A DNA stretch of 64,000 nucleotides from Lewinellaceae bacterium. GTDB taxonomy: Bacteria; Bacteroidota; Bacteroidia; Chitinophagales; Saprospiraceae. The stretch spans positions 620,001-684,000 of the forward strand of contig JACJXZ010000002.1 of NCBI GenBank assembly GCA_020636375.1, in the 5' to 3' direction. The translations under genes were made by a program, and so were the position numbers. Under the pieces are notes generated by a model, which saw only the letters and a list, made by a program, of their open reading frames with translations, was not told the origin of the DNA and searched no databases. Below are positions 51,460 to 60,644 of the stretch, in pieces. Within the stretch, counting starts at the first letter, position 1. Each line of letters begins with the position of its first letter.

Positions 51460-52485
51460 TCAATACTTGACAAATTTAAACCGCTGCACCACCTCTTTGG
51501 ACTCCAGGTTCCGGACAACCATAAAATACACGCCCTTTGCCAGGTTGCCGACCGGGATTTCGGAACTCAGGCTGGCCGGGCCGAGTTGCTGCTCCAGCAC
51601 TATCCTGCCCGAAAGGTCATAAGCTTCCTCCAGCACATAATAAAACCCTGATAATGGGAACCCGGGGCTTCTGGCAAGCCATGCCATCCCGTCCCTGTCC
51701 ATTCTGAGGAGGTTGGCCAGCACCGGGAACACCTCGAAGCCTACCTGGTAATGCTCTGTCCAGACACCATTTGAATATTCCCACAATCGTCCCCTGGATA
51801 CAAGAACCCATACTTTGTTGCCGGACACATCCATCCGCCCCCAAAAACTGGCGGGATTGGAAAAGACCCTGGAATGCACAACCTCATCGTCCTGGTTCAA
51901 CTGATAAATGCCAAGATAGGCCGTATTATCTATATGATCGCCGGCCAGCACCCACAAATGTCCGGTATCGTCCTGGCCGATATCAACTATCCGGAGGTTT
52001 GGGCGCCCCAGGCCTGTGAACTCGACGGAGGCGCCGTCATACTTCGCCAGCACCTTCTCTCCATTGTCATTGTCCTCCTCAAAAGTGTCGAACCCGAACC
52101 AGAGGTTGCCGGACCCGTCTCTAGCAAAGGCAGACAGGGGGTAATCAAATTCAACGTCCAGGGCAAAAATTTCCTCAAAAGAACCGTCCCGGCGAATCCG
52201 GATCAACTTTCGGCCCTCGCTGATGCCCAGTATGGCCCCGTCTTCGCTGATGCCCAGTATAGGGAAGATTAGGGTTTAGTTTATTGAGGTAAATGACTTC
52301 TCCAGTGTCGAGGTTGTGAATTCCCATCCTACTACACTTCCGTCTTCGTCCACGATGAGGTCGCCAAACTCCGGGAGCAGATAGGGAAGATTAGGGTTTA
52401 GTTTATTGAGGTAAATGACTTCTCCAGTGTCGAGGTTGTGAATTCCCATCCGGCCGTTTTCGTTAAAATACACTTCCCGTCCCAC
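51460..52485 (-). pseudogene. T9SS-secreted propeller-like protein, broken by a tandem duplication
   Basis: The C-terminal part (51460-52206) has WVLAGDHIDNTAYLGIYQL and ends with a type A sorting domain (VGNLAKGVYFMVVRNLESKEVVQRFKFVKY). The upstream fragment (52276-52485) reads GRMGIHNLDTGEVIYLNKLN. Between them a 70-bp segment is duplicated at an offset of 122 bp, which is not a multiple of three and destroys the frame. No start or signal peptide is found upstream, so the N-terminus is also lost. Confidence 0.75.
52259..52450. repeat. 70-bp direct repeat, offset 122 bp
   Basis: 52259-52328 and 52381-52450 are identical (ATAGGGAAGATTAGGG through CCCATCC). A smaller TGATGCCCAGTAT duplication lies next to it at about 52227-52260. 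Confidence 0.9.
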
Positions 52486-52721
52486 GGATTTAACCTGGAC
52501 AATCGTCCTGCCCCAGGGTATGCGAAACCCGCTATGTGCCCCTATGTGGCAAAAAAAGCCCCTGCCCCGGCGGGAGAACCAGGCTCAATCCGGCACAATT
52601 TCCCGACACCTTCCTCCCCTGTCCAGTATTTGTCCGGTTGCCAGTCCCGGCTTTTTAAAGTAAAATACCGATTTTAAGCATTGAAACTTTTTCCCGGCCA
52701 ACCACCTTTAAACAAAGCATC

Positions 52722-53729
52722 ATGTACCAACGAATGGCATTCAAAATTTCATTCTTCTTCCTCGCCCTTTTTTCCTTACAAGCTCAGAGTCAGGGCTTCC
52801 TGAAAACCAGCGGAAAGGCCATTGTCAACGGCAACGGCGAAACCGTCATCCTCCGGGGCATGGGCCTCGGCGGCTGGATGCTGCAGGAGGGCTACATGCT
52901 ACAGACCGCTGACTTTGCCAACGCCCAGCACCAGATTCGGGCAAAGATAGAAGCGTTGATCGGCCCGGCCGACACCGAGCTGTTCTACGAGGCCTGGCGG
53001 GCCAACCACGTCCGCAAAATCGACATCGATTCATTGAAAGCCTGGGGCTTCAACTCCGTGCGGCTGCCCATGCATTACAACCTCTTCACCCTGCCCGTTG
53101 AAGACGAGCCCGTCGCCGGGCAGCATACCTGGCTGGACGAAGGCTTCGAGCTGACCGACAGCCTCATCTCCTGGTGCCGGCAGAACCAGATGTACGTGAT
53201 CCTCGACCTCCACGCCGCCCCCGGCGGGCAGGGGCAGGACCAGGGCATCTCCGACTACGACCCCACCAAACCCTCCCTCTGGGAAAGCCAGGCGAACCGC
53301 GACAAAACCGTCGCGCTGTGGCGACGGCTGGCGGAACGATACGCCAACGAGCCCTGGGTGGGCGCCTATGACCTCCTCAACGAACCCAACTGGCCCATGA
53401 CGGGCAATATCCCCCTGCGCGACCTGTACTACGAGATCACCGACGCCATCCGGGAAGTGGATACCAACCACCTGCTGATCATCGAAGGCAACTGGTTCGC
53501 CAATGATTTCACCGGCCTGACGCCGCCCTGGGACGACAACATGGCCTACGGCCCGCACAAGTACTGGTCGTTCAACGACCGGGCCTCCATACAGTGGGTG
53601 CTGAATATCCGGGATGCTCACAACGTGCCCATCTACTTTGGCGAGAGCGGGGAAAATTCCAATACCTGGTTCAGAGACGCCATTAAACTGCTGGAAGAAC
53701 ACGGCTTGGGATGGGCATGGTGGCCATGA
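52722..53729 (+). CDS. GH5-family cellulase/glucanase, N-terminal part of a frameshifted gene
   Basis: 335 aa. Signal peptide to about residue 24 (start may be ATG 52734). Catalytic acid Glu221 in LLNEPNW and nucleophile Glu308 in PIYFGESGEN, plus LDLHAAPGGQ and the LRGMGLGGWM entrance motif place it in GH5 (endoglucanase/exo-1,3-glucanase-like). It ends GLGWAWWP and a stop that overlaps the next frame. In homologues the sequence continues WWPMKK..., so one base is missing in the CC(A)TG context near 53725. Secreted, acting on beta-glucans. Confidence 0.88.
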   Translation: MYQRMAFKISFFFLALFSLQAQSQGFLKTSGKAIVNGNGETVILRGMGLGGWMLQEGYMLQTADFANAQHQIRAKIEALIGPADTELFYEAWRANHVRKIDIDSLKAWGFNSVRLPMHYNLFTLPVEDEPVAGQHTWLDEGFELTDSLISWCRQNQMYVILDLHAAPGGQGQDQGISDYDPTKPSLWESQANRDKTVALWRRLAERYANEPWVGAYDLLNEPNWPMTGNIPLRDLYYEITDAIREVDTNHLLIIEGNWFANDFTGLTPPWDDNMAYGPHKYWSFNDRASIQWVLNIRDAHNVPIYFGESGENSNTWFRDAIKLLEEHGLGWAWWP

Positions 53730-55450
53730 AAAAGGTGGATGCCATCGCCGGGCCCCTGTCCGTGATAAAAACGCCGGAATACCAGGCGTTGCTGGATTAC
53801 TGGAACGGAACGGGCAGCGCTCCGGACGCGGCTTTCGCCAAGGCCACACTGATGGAACTGGCGGAAAACCTCCGGCTGGAAAACTGCACCTACCACACGG
53901 ACGTGATCGACGCCATGTTCCGGCAGGTGCGGTCGGAAGAAACTGCCCCCTACCGGGTGCAGGCTATCCCCGGCGTGGTGTACGCCACCGACTTCGACAT
54001 GGGCGCGGTGGGCACCGCTTATTACGACACCGACGTAGCCACCTACCACGTTTCGACCGGGAATTACACCGCCTGGAACGCCGGCTGGTCGTACCGGAAC
54101 GACGGGGTGGATATCGAACCCTCCCTGGATGAAGTCAATACCAACGGCTACAGCGTAGGCTGGCTGGCGCCGGGCGAATGGATGCAATACGAAGTGAATG
54201 TAGCGGAAAGCGGGGTATACGATGTGCACATCCGGGCAGCAGGAGGCGAGTCGGGGGGGCAGTTCCGCCTCCTTGCCGGCGAAGCGGAGCTTTCCGGCCT
54301 TGTCGGCGTCCCCAATTCCGGTGGCTGGCAGAACTGGCAAACCGTTACCGTGCCCGATGTGATCCTGACGCCCGCCGACCGGAAACTGCGGTTTCACGTA
54401 GATCGGGCCGGTTTCAACCTGAACAGCTTTGAATTTATCCAAAAGGCCCCAACCACGACCCTGTCCACAGATTACCTGTCCGCTGTCACTGCTGATTTCC
54501 ATGCGGTGCAACTCCATATCAACAAGCCCCTGGCCGGGCCCCTGCCCGCTTCTCCGGCAGGATTCCAGATTTTTGTAAACGGCAATCCGGTGCCGGTCAA
54601 CAACGCCGTGCTGAACGCCGCCAACCCAAGGGCGATCCTTTTCACCGTGGATCACACTTTCCGCTCCGGCGAAATCATAAAAATCTCCTATTCGGGGGAT
54701 CAGGTTTTTGCCCAGGACGGGACGCCGCTGAGCGCTTTTTCGCTGGAAGACGTCCGCAATACGATTGCCATCATCCACCCCGTCCCCGGGCGGGTAGAAG
54801 CGGAAGATTTCTTTTTCCAATCGGGCATCCAACTGGAGAACACGACTGATGCCGGCGGCGGCCAGAACATCGCCTACCTCGATGCCGGCGACTACCTGGA
54901 CTATTACATCAACGTGGCGCAGGCCGGCATCTACGCCGTGGATTACCGCACCGCCGCGCAGAGCGAAACCGGGCAGATACAATTGCAGAAAATAGACGCG
55001 AATGGCAATGCAACCCTGCTCCACACCGTCAACTTTTCCCCTACCGGCGGCTGGCAGACCTGGCGGACGACCACCAAGTCGGTGTCCCTGCCGGCCGGGC
55101 AGCACCACATCCGGATAGCCATCACCCAGCCCCTGTTCAACATGAACTGGTTTGCGTTTTCCATCCTGAGTTCCACGGAAGAGCCGGGGCAAATCCAGGG
55201 GCTGAAATTGTACCCCAGTCCCGGCAGCGGGCTGTTCTACCTGCAGGGGAAGCTGAAAGAAAAACAGGATGTGGAGATCACCATCTACGATATTCTCGGG
55301 CAACCGATCCGGCAGCGTATGCTGAGCGGAGTCACGAACCTGCAGGAAACGGCCAACCTGCTGGATTGCCCGGATGGATACTACCTGCTGGCCATACGCC
55401 TGGAGGATGGGACGATGCAAACCCTGCCGTTTGTGAAGGGCGGCAACTGA
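53711..55450 (+). CDS. C-terminal part of the GH5 gene: CBM6-like domains and T9SS sorting signal
   Basis: 579 aa, overlapping the previous frame by 19 nt. Residues 6-50 (MKKVDAIAGPLSVIKTPEYQ) are the end of the GH5 barrel. Two CBM6-like modules follow (VDIEPSLDEVNTNGYSVGWL..., PGRVEAEDFFFQSGIQLEN...), with an Ig-like beta-sandwich between them, and then a type A sorting domain (LKLYPSPGSGLFYLQGKL, DGYYLLAIRLEDG). The single-base shift could be a mutation or a sequencing error; the whole gene would span 52722-55450. Confidence 0.85.
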   Translation: MGMVAMKKVDAIAGPLSVIKTPEYQALLDYWNGTGSAPDAAFAKATLMELAENLRLENCTYHTDVIDAMFRQVRSEETAPYRVQAIPGVVYATDFDMGAVGTAYYDTDVATYHVSTGNYTAWNAGWSYRNDGVDIEPSLDEVNTNGYSVGWLAPGEWMQYEVNVAESGVYDVHIRAAGGESGGQFRLLAGEAELSGLVGVPNSGGWQNWQTVTVPDVILTPADRKLRFHVDRAGFNLNSFEFIQKAPTTTLSTDYLSAVTADFHAVQLHINKPLAGPLPASPAGFQIFVNGNPVPVNNAVLNAANPRAILFTVDHTFRSGEIIKISYSGDQVFAQDGTPLSAFSLEDVRNTIAIIHPVPGRVEAEDFFFQSGIQLENTTDAGGGQNIAYLDAGDYLDYYINVAQAGIYAVDYRTAAQSETGQIQLQKIDANGNATLLHTVNFSPTGGWQTWRTTTKSVSLPAGQHHIRIAITQPLFNMNWFAFSILSSTEEPGQIQGLKLYPSPGSGLFYLQGKLKEKQDVEITIYDILGQPIRQRMLSGVTNLQETANLLDCPDGYYLLAIRLEDGTMQTLPFVKGGN

Positions 55451-55564
55451 GGGAAAGGTACGGAGAGAAAGTTTACAAGTCGCTGTTTTCCAATTTTCTG
55501 CGCGCCTCGGCCGCCGCCAAACAGCAATTTCTCGTGTAGAGCATGCACGTATCGCCACAAAAAT

Positions 55565-55642
55565 TTATCCGGCTGGATAGACGGACACCAAATCCGCACT
55601 AAATTTAGTGCGGATTTGGTGTCCGTCTATCCAGCCGGATAA
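55565..55642. repeat. 78-bp perfect palindrome
   Basis: Both arms are 39 bp without any loop, centre AAATTT between 55603 and 55604. A diverged partial copy of one arm (TTTTAGTGCCCGTCTGGTCAGCC) follows at 55643. Located 115 nt after the GH5 gene stop. Confidence 0.93.
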
Positions 55643-55806
55643 TTTTAGTGCCCGTCTGGTCAGCCGGGTAAACTTTCGTGGCATCCTCTCGCCGCGTGCG
55701 CACCTTACATGGGAAACTACTGGTCGCCAAAGGCTATGGCCGCCGGAGGCCCGGCGAAGAAAAACTTCCCCATTTGATACGGCCCCTTAGGGTTGCGGGA
55801 TGATTC

Positions 55807-55994
55807 CAGGGCGCGATGCTTCATTGTGCCCCCTTCAGTGTTAGGAGGACTCAGGTATTAGGTTTTAGGCGTTAGGTGCCTGTTGAGTGCCCGATTAGGC
55901 CCGGGTTGACCCTAAAACCTACAGCCTAAGATTTACCCGGCCGGCCGGACGGGCCTAAAACCGGGCAAGGGGTACAAAAAGGAATTGCGCCCTG
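55807..55994. mobile_element. dispersed MITE-like element, copy 1
   Basis: 188 bp with inverted ends CAGGGCGC/GCGCCCTG and inner TTGTGCCCCCTT/AAGGGGTACAA. Shares about 130 bp of close identity with 57546-57699, including TTAGGTGCCTGTTGAGTGCC. No coding capacity. The gap 55451-56043 otherwise contains only the palindrome. Confidence 0.75.
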
Positions 55995-56043
55995 CTTTGA
56001 CGGCCTAGCGATATGGTTTTCATCATCAAAGGTTTTTGTTAGC

Positions 56044-56697
56044 CTATCCTCCGGCTACCAGCAACTCCTCCTGCCCTTCCAGCAGGAGCAGGTATTCCGC
56101 CTGAGAATAATCGCTGAAGTGGCCCGCCGCGCGGAATTTTTTCAACCCGGAAAAGTCCGGCACGCCACGATAGTCACGCACGTGTTCGTAATAACCCTTG
56201 GCGTGCAGGAAAACGGACTGTTCCTCACCCTCCGGAACGGGAACGGCGGGAAAGCGCAGCTCTGCCACCATGCCCGGCCCGGGCTGGGCGAAATAGCGCT
56301 CATCGTCAGCGGCCAGCTCGGCACGGCAGTCCACGCCATCCTGGTCAACAGCCAGGGTGGCGGCCACCCGCCGGATGTCCAGCGCCTGCGGATCGGCATA
56401 GTCTATTGCGGCATAATCGACTTCCCAGAAGAAGAAGCCCGTTTGCAAGCGAAGTTCCACCCGCTCACCGCTAACCCGGCTCAGATCTATTGGGACGGCA
56501 AAGTTGCGGGCGGCCAGCGGGCCAACGGTGGGCAGGTGTTCTACCAGTTCCCAGCCGTTCCTGGTATTCAGGTAGATGGAAAGGGGGAACTGCTGGGCGA
56601 TGGTTTGCTGCCAGCGCACTTCCGGAGGCATCTGGGCCTGCTTGTCTATCCAGGCTTCGTGGAAGCTGCCGAACTTTTGGGAGAAGAGCTTTTTCAT
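56044..56697 (-). CDS. hypothetical protein, 217 aa
   Basis: Start chosen at ATG 56697 (MKKLFSQKFGSFHEAWIDKQ); an upstream ATG at 56721 adds 8 residues. Soluble, beta-rich; contains NAVPIDLSRV-type strands, FFFWEVDYAAIDYAD and VFLHAKGYYEHVRDYRGVPD near the end. The latter block occurs in C-termini of larger secreted repeat proteins of Bacteroidota, so this may be a fragment. No function assigned. Confidence 0.55.
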   Translation of the reverse strand: MKKLFSQKFGSFHEAWIDKQAQMPPEVRWQQTIAQQFPLSIYLNTRNGWELVEHLPTVGPLAARNFAVPIDLSRVSGERVELRLQTGFFFWEVDYAAIDYADPQALDIRRVAATLAVDQDGVDCRAELAADDERYFAQPGPGMVAELRFPAVPVPEGEEQSVFLHAKGYYEHVRDYRGVPDFSGLKKFRAAGHFSDYSQAEYLLLLEGQEELLVAGG

Positions 56698-56882
56698 GGC
56701 TGGGGCATTTGGGGTTAGCAATGGTAAGCGAGGATAGCTGTTCAGTAAGGCTAAAAAACAATTTATCTCTTTGAGCTGGAGCAGTCAATGACAATGGTCA
56801 TGCGCCGAAGTATGTCGTGTACACGCGATGAAAAGTAGACACGAAAGCACCAAAACCTGCCGGCCCGGCTGTGGCCTCACGG

Positions 56883-56973
56883 GGCTACCCGCTTAAGGTT
56901 GGACAGCAGAAAGGGGAAAGCCGAGCGGAGTCGAGGCCGAGGCATGGAGTGTCCAACCTCAGACGGGTAGCCT
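56883..56973. repeat. long imperfect inverted repeat
   Basis: GGCTACCCG (56883-56891) and GGTTGGACA (56897-56905) pair with TGTCCAACC (56951-56959) and CGGGTAGCC (56965-56973). The gap 56722-57149 holds no gene. Confidence 0.8.
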
Positions 56974-57149
56974 CTCACGGGAATAAATAGCTGGCCTTCA
57001 GCTCAAAAATCGCTTTAAACGTCTACAAACGACTACAAACGACATTAAACATTTATTATTCGACTAGCGCCGGCCATCCCCCACATCTTTGTAGCGTCAT
57101 CAGCAATCATCTAAGTCACGAACAACTAATCATTTTAAAAACTGAAGTC

Positions 57150-57497
57150 ATGCGAACCATTAAAAACAGCGTAACCCTGATCGGGCACCTCGGCAAAGAC
57201 CCCGAAGTCGTGCAAACGAAAAACGGCAACATGGTGGCCAACATCTCTCTTGCCACCAACGAATATTACCGCAACCAGAACGGCGAAAAGATACGCAGTA
57301 CCGAATGGCACCGCTGCGTCGCCTGGGGCAAACTGGCGGAAACCGTCGGTGCCCTGTGCAAAAAGGGAAAGGAAGTGGCCCTGCGCGGCAGGCTGTCCTA
57401 CGACCAGTTCGAGGATAAAAACGGCGTCCGCCGGAAATTGCCGCGCATCGTCATCGATGAATTCGTCCTGTTGAGCAAAAAAGAGGATAGCGCTTAG
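57150..57497 (+). CDS. ssb: single-stranded DNA-binding protein
   Basis: 115 aa: a single OB fold. MRTIKNSVTLIGHLGKDPEV, ISLATNEYYRNQNGE, TEWHRCVAWGKLAE and KKGKEVALRGRLSY are diagnostic. It lacks the acidic C-terminal tail of housekeeping SSB (which usually ends in DDIPF), so it is probably a second, shorter paralogue. Confidence 0.94.
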   Translation: MRTIKNSVTLIGHLGKDPEVVQTKNGNMVANISLATNEYYRNQNGEKIRSTEWHRCVAWGKLAETVGALCKKGKEVALRGRLSYDQFEDKNGVRRKLPRIVIDEFVLLSKKEDSA

Positions 57498-57509
57498 GAA
57501 TACGGCAAG

Positions 57510-57733
57510 GGCGAACAGGGCAAGTTTCGTTGTCCCTCCCCGTCGGGGCGCGATGCTAAATTGTGCCCCCTTCGGTGTCAGGAGGATTTAGGTTTTAGGC
57601 GTTAGGTGCCTGTTGAGTGCCCGATTAGGCCTGGGTTGCCCCTAAAACCTACAGCCTAAGGCCTAAAACCGAGCAAGGGGTACAACAAAAAGGAATCTCC
57701 CCCTCCCGTTGGCAGAAACTTGCCCTGTTCGCC
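57510..57733. repeat. 19-bp inverted repeat enclosing a MITE-like element
   Basis: GGCGAACAGGGCAAGTTTC (57510-57528) and its exact complement (57715-57733) bracket 186 bp that contain copy 2 of the dispersed element. They lie between the convergent ends of ssb and ftsK. Confidence 0.85.
57546..57699. mobile_element. dispersed MITE-like element, copy 2
   Basis: GGGGCGCGATGC...ATTGTGCCCCCTT to AAGGGGTACAA...; closely similar to 55807-55994 but lacking the GGCCGGCCGG insert of that copy. Confidence 0.75.
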
Positions 57734-57737
57734 AAAG

Positions 57738-60212
57738 CTACTTCCGGTTGCGGAGATCTTCGAGGTATTTTTCCAGTTCCATCTCATCATAGATGAGCAC
57801 TTCCCGTGCCTTGCTGCCTTCGCTGGGGCCGACGACGCCCAGCGCTTCCAGTTGGTCCATGATGCGGCCGGCGCGGTTGTAGCCCAGTTTCAGGCGGCGC
57901 TGGATCATAGAGGTGGAGCCGTGCTGGTTCTGGACGATGAGCCGGGCGGCGTCTTCGAACATTTCGTCCAGTTCGGCGTAGGTCAGGCCCTGGGCACCCT
58001 GGATTTCCTCGTCGTCCCCGTGGAATTCCGGCAGGAAGAAAGGCTCCGGGTAACCGCGCTGGCTGGCGATGAACTGGACGACATCTTCCACCTCCGGCGT
58101 GTCGACGAAGGCGCCCTGGATGCGTTTGGTTTCCCCGCCGAAAAGCAGGAGCATATCGCCCCGGCCGATGAGCTGGTCGGCGCCGCCGCCGTCCAGGATG
58201 GTGCGCGAGTCCACTTTGGAACTCACCTTGTAGGCAATGCGCGCCGGGAAGTTGGCCTTGATCACGCCGGTGATGATGTTGACCGAAGGGCGCTGGGTAG
58301 CGATGATCAGGTGAATGCCTACGGCACGGGCCAGCTGCGCCAGGCGGCCGATGGGCAGTTCCACTTCTTTGCCCGCCGTCATGATCATATCGGCGAATTC
58401 ATCGATGACCAGCACGATGAACGGCAGGAACCGGTGGCCCTTGTGGGGGTTGAGCCGCCGCTGCACGAACTTCTCGTTGTATTCCCGGATGTTGCGGGCG
58501 GCCGCCTTTTTGAGCAGGTTGTACCGCTGGTCCATCTCGATGCACAGCGAATTGAGGGTATGGATTACGCGGCTGGTCTCGGTCGTGATCGGCTCGTCCT
58601 GGCCGGGAAGGAAGGCCAGGAAATGGTGCTCCAGTTGGCTGTACGGAAAGAGTTCTACCTTTTTGGGGTCCACCAGCACCAGCTTCACCTGGGAAGGGTG
58701 CTTTTTATAGAGCAGGGACATGATGATGGCGTTGACCCCAACCGACTTCCCCTGGCCCGTAGCGCCGGCCACCAGGAGGTGGGGCATTTTGGCCAGGTCG
58801 GCGACGAACACCTCGTTGGAGATGGTCTTGCCCAGGGCGATCGGCAGGTCCATCTTGGCGCGCTTGAACTTCTCCGATTGCAGGACTTCCTTCATCGAGA
58901 CGACCTGCGGGTTCTTGTTGGGCACTTCAATACCGATCGTGCCCCGCCCGGGGATAGGCGCGATGATCCGGATGCCGAGGGCCGCCAGGCTGAGGGCGAT
59001 ATCGTCCTCCAGGTTTTTGATCTTGGAAATGCGGACGCCGGGCGCCGGGATGATCTCGTAGAGGGTGACCGTAGGGCCGATGGTTGCCCGGATTTTGGTA
59101 ATCTCTATCTTGTAGTTGAGCAGCGTCTCGATGATCTGGTCCTTGTTGGCCTCCAGTTCCGCCCGGTCGATCTCCATGCGCTGGTCGGAATAGTCCCGGA
59201 GCAGGGAGGTTACGGGAAACTCGTAGGAGGAAAGTTCCAGGGTCGGGTCATAAGGTTCGCTGTGGTCCTGGTTTTCTTCCTGGAAGGCCAGCTTAGGGCC
59301 GGTAGGGCCGCCGATGCCGGAGCTGCTTTCGGAAGGGACGGCATCTCCGGACATCGTTTCAATCTCCAGTTCTGCTTCGCCCACCCTGAGGGATTCCGGT
59401 TTCTGCTGGCTGATATCATCCGGCAGGTCAAAAGCTAGTTGTTTCTTGCCGTTTGCGGAGGCCGGGGTGCCGTCGCCGGCAAGTTCCTCGCTTTCCTCGC
59501 CTTCCTCGCCCCGCTCTCCGGGGCGCAGGCCAGGCGGTGCCTGGCCCGGGCCCGATGGCTGGCGGCCCTTGCCGGGCAGGCGCCCGGTAAGCCAGTCGTT
59601 GACATATTGTATGGAGTCTTTTACGGCGCCCTGCGGGGTCATTTCGTTGAAATTGGGGTTGACGTTCCATACGACGATCCCCAAAACGAGGAACAACATG
59701 AGGATGATCATCCCGGCGGTGCCGACAAAGCTGAGCAACCAGGCGCTGACGCCTTCCCCGAAGGCGCCTCCCCAGGGGAATTCCGCTCCCCCTGCCACAA
59801 ACTCCAGAAATACGGAAGCCACCATCATGAGCAGCAACCACAACCGGAATCGCGGCCAATGCAGGCGAAGGGGCTGCCGCCGGATCAGGGCCAGGCCGCC
59901 GACAACGAGCATGGCGATGACCAGGTAGGAGGGCAAACCAAAGCCCCAATAAAAGAACATATTGGAAACGATCGCCCCCAAACGGCCCAGCCAGTTGGCC
60001 ATTTCCATCTCGCTTTTCAGAAGCAGCCCCCAGGAGAACCGGAGGACCCTGTCCTGGTCGACTTTCCAGGTAAACAGGTAAGAAGTGAAAGCAATAAACA
60101 GATAGATAGAAAGGAAGAGGCTGAGTATGCCCGCCAGTTTGGGTACTCGTTCATCGTTAAGGCCGAGTTTGAGGCTTAACTGCCCCGATTTTTTTCGCTT
60201 TTTTGCCACCAT
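57738..60212 (-). CDS. ftsK: FtsK/SpoIIIE DNA translocase
   Basis: 824 aa. Four N-terminal TM segments (about 25-180), a short Pro/Glu/Gly-rich linker (220-300), then the motor: KIRATIGPTVTLYEI, Walker A GATGQGKSVGVN (about 480), Walker B VLVIDEFADMIM, and a winged-helix gamma domain at the C-terminus (STSMIQRRLKLGYNRAGRI). The enzyme pumps chromosome dimers through the septum and activates XerCD at dif. Size and order are standard for Bacteroidota. Confidence 0.97.
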   Translation of the reverse strand: MVAKKRKKSGQLSLKLGLNDERVPKLAGILSLFLSIYLFIAFTSYLFTWKVDQDRVLRFSWGLLLKSEMEMANWLGRLGAIVSNMFFYWGFGLPSYLVIAMLVVGGLALIRRQPLRLHWPRFRLWLLLMMVASVFLEFVAGGAEFPWGGAFGEGVSAWLLSFVGTAGMIILMLFLVLGIVVWNVNPNFNEMTPQGAVKDSIQYVNDWLTGRLPGKGRQPSGPGQAPPGLRPGERGEEGEESEELAGDGTPASANGKKQLAFDLPDDISQQKPESLRVGEAELEIETMSGDAVPSESSSGIGGPTGPKLAFQEENQDHSEPYDPTLELSSYEFPVTSLLRDYSDQRMEIDRAELEANKDQIIETLLNYKIEITKIRATIGPTVTLYEIIPAPGVRISKIKNLEDDIALSLAALGIRIIAPIPGRGTIGIEVPNKNPQVVSMKEVLQSEKFKRAKMDLPIALGKTISNEVFVADLAKMPHLLVAGATGQGKSVGVNAIIMSLLYKKHPSQVKLVLVDPKKVELFPYSQLEHHFLAFLPGQDEPITTETSRVIHTLNSLCIEMDQRYNLLKKAAARNIREYNEKFVQRRLNPHKGHRFLPFIVLVIDEFADMIMTAGKEVELPIGRLAQLARAVGIHLIIATQRPSVNIITGVIKANFPARIAYKVSSKVDSRTILDGGGADQLIGRGDMLLLFGGETKRIQGAFVDTPEVEDVVQFIASQRGYPEPFFLPEFHGDDEEIQGAQGLTYAELDEMFEDAARLIVQNQHGSTSMIQRRLKLGYNRAGRIMDQLEALGVVGPSEGSKAREVLIYDEMELEKYLEDLRNRK

Positions 60213-60644
60213 TATCTTTTTCTGAACTCAACTGTACTCCGCCGGCGCGACATGGGATAACAGGCCAGCTCCAGCAGCAGGATGCTCTCGCTGATCCGGT
60301 TGCCAGGCCAGGCCAGCGTATGTCAAAGCTATGGGAAAGTCTCCCCCGCCTGAAGGATCAGGATTACAAAAATAGAGATAAATCGGTGCAATTATAGCAA
60401 AATCCACTTATTGTTCAACAGGAAATATAAACAATGCGATTATTGTTATTCAGCAATTTGCTGACCTCTCCGCCCGGAGCCGGTTCCGCAACTGATTTTT
60501 AACGGCGGCGACCGCTGCAAACTACAGATTATTGGCGTAATATTGCAGCTTGCCCTGTAATGAACCGGGCCGCCTGGAAAAGTGGCCCTTCTGGGTTTTT
60601 GAGTCATCAACTATAATCATTTTCAACCTTCAAAACTCAATCGT
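60213..60644. other. 432-bp divergent intergenic region (ftsK / cupin gene)
   Basis: Contains the promoters for two divergent genes, but no good TAnnTTTG-type match was found for either. An AT-rich stretch with ATTATTGTT words lies at 60405-60470. No ORF or RNA is supported. Confidence 0.5.

Noticed and set aside
53633..55558. 641-aa minus-strand ORF opposite the GH5 gene
   Set aside because: Antisense of clear CBM/T9SS coding sequence; no domain seen.
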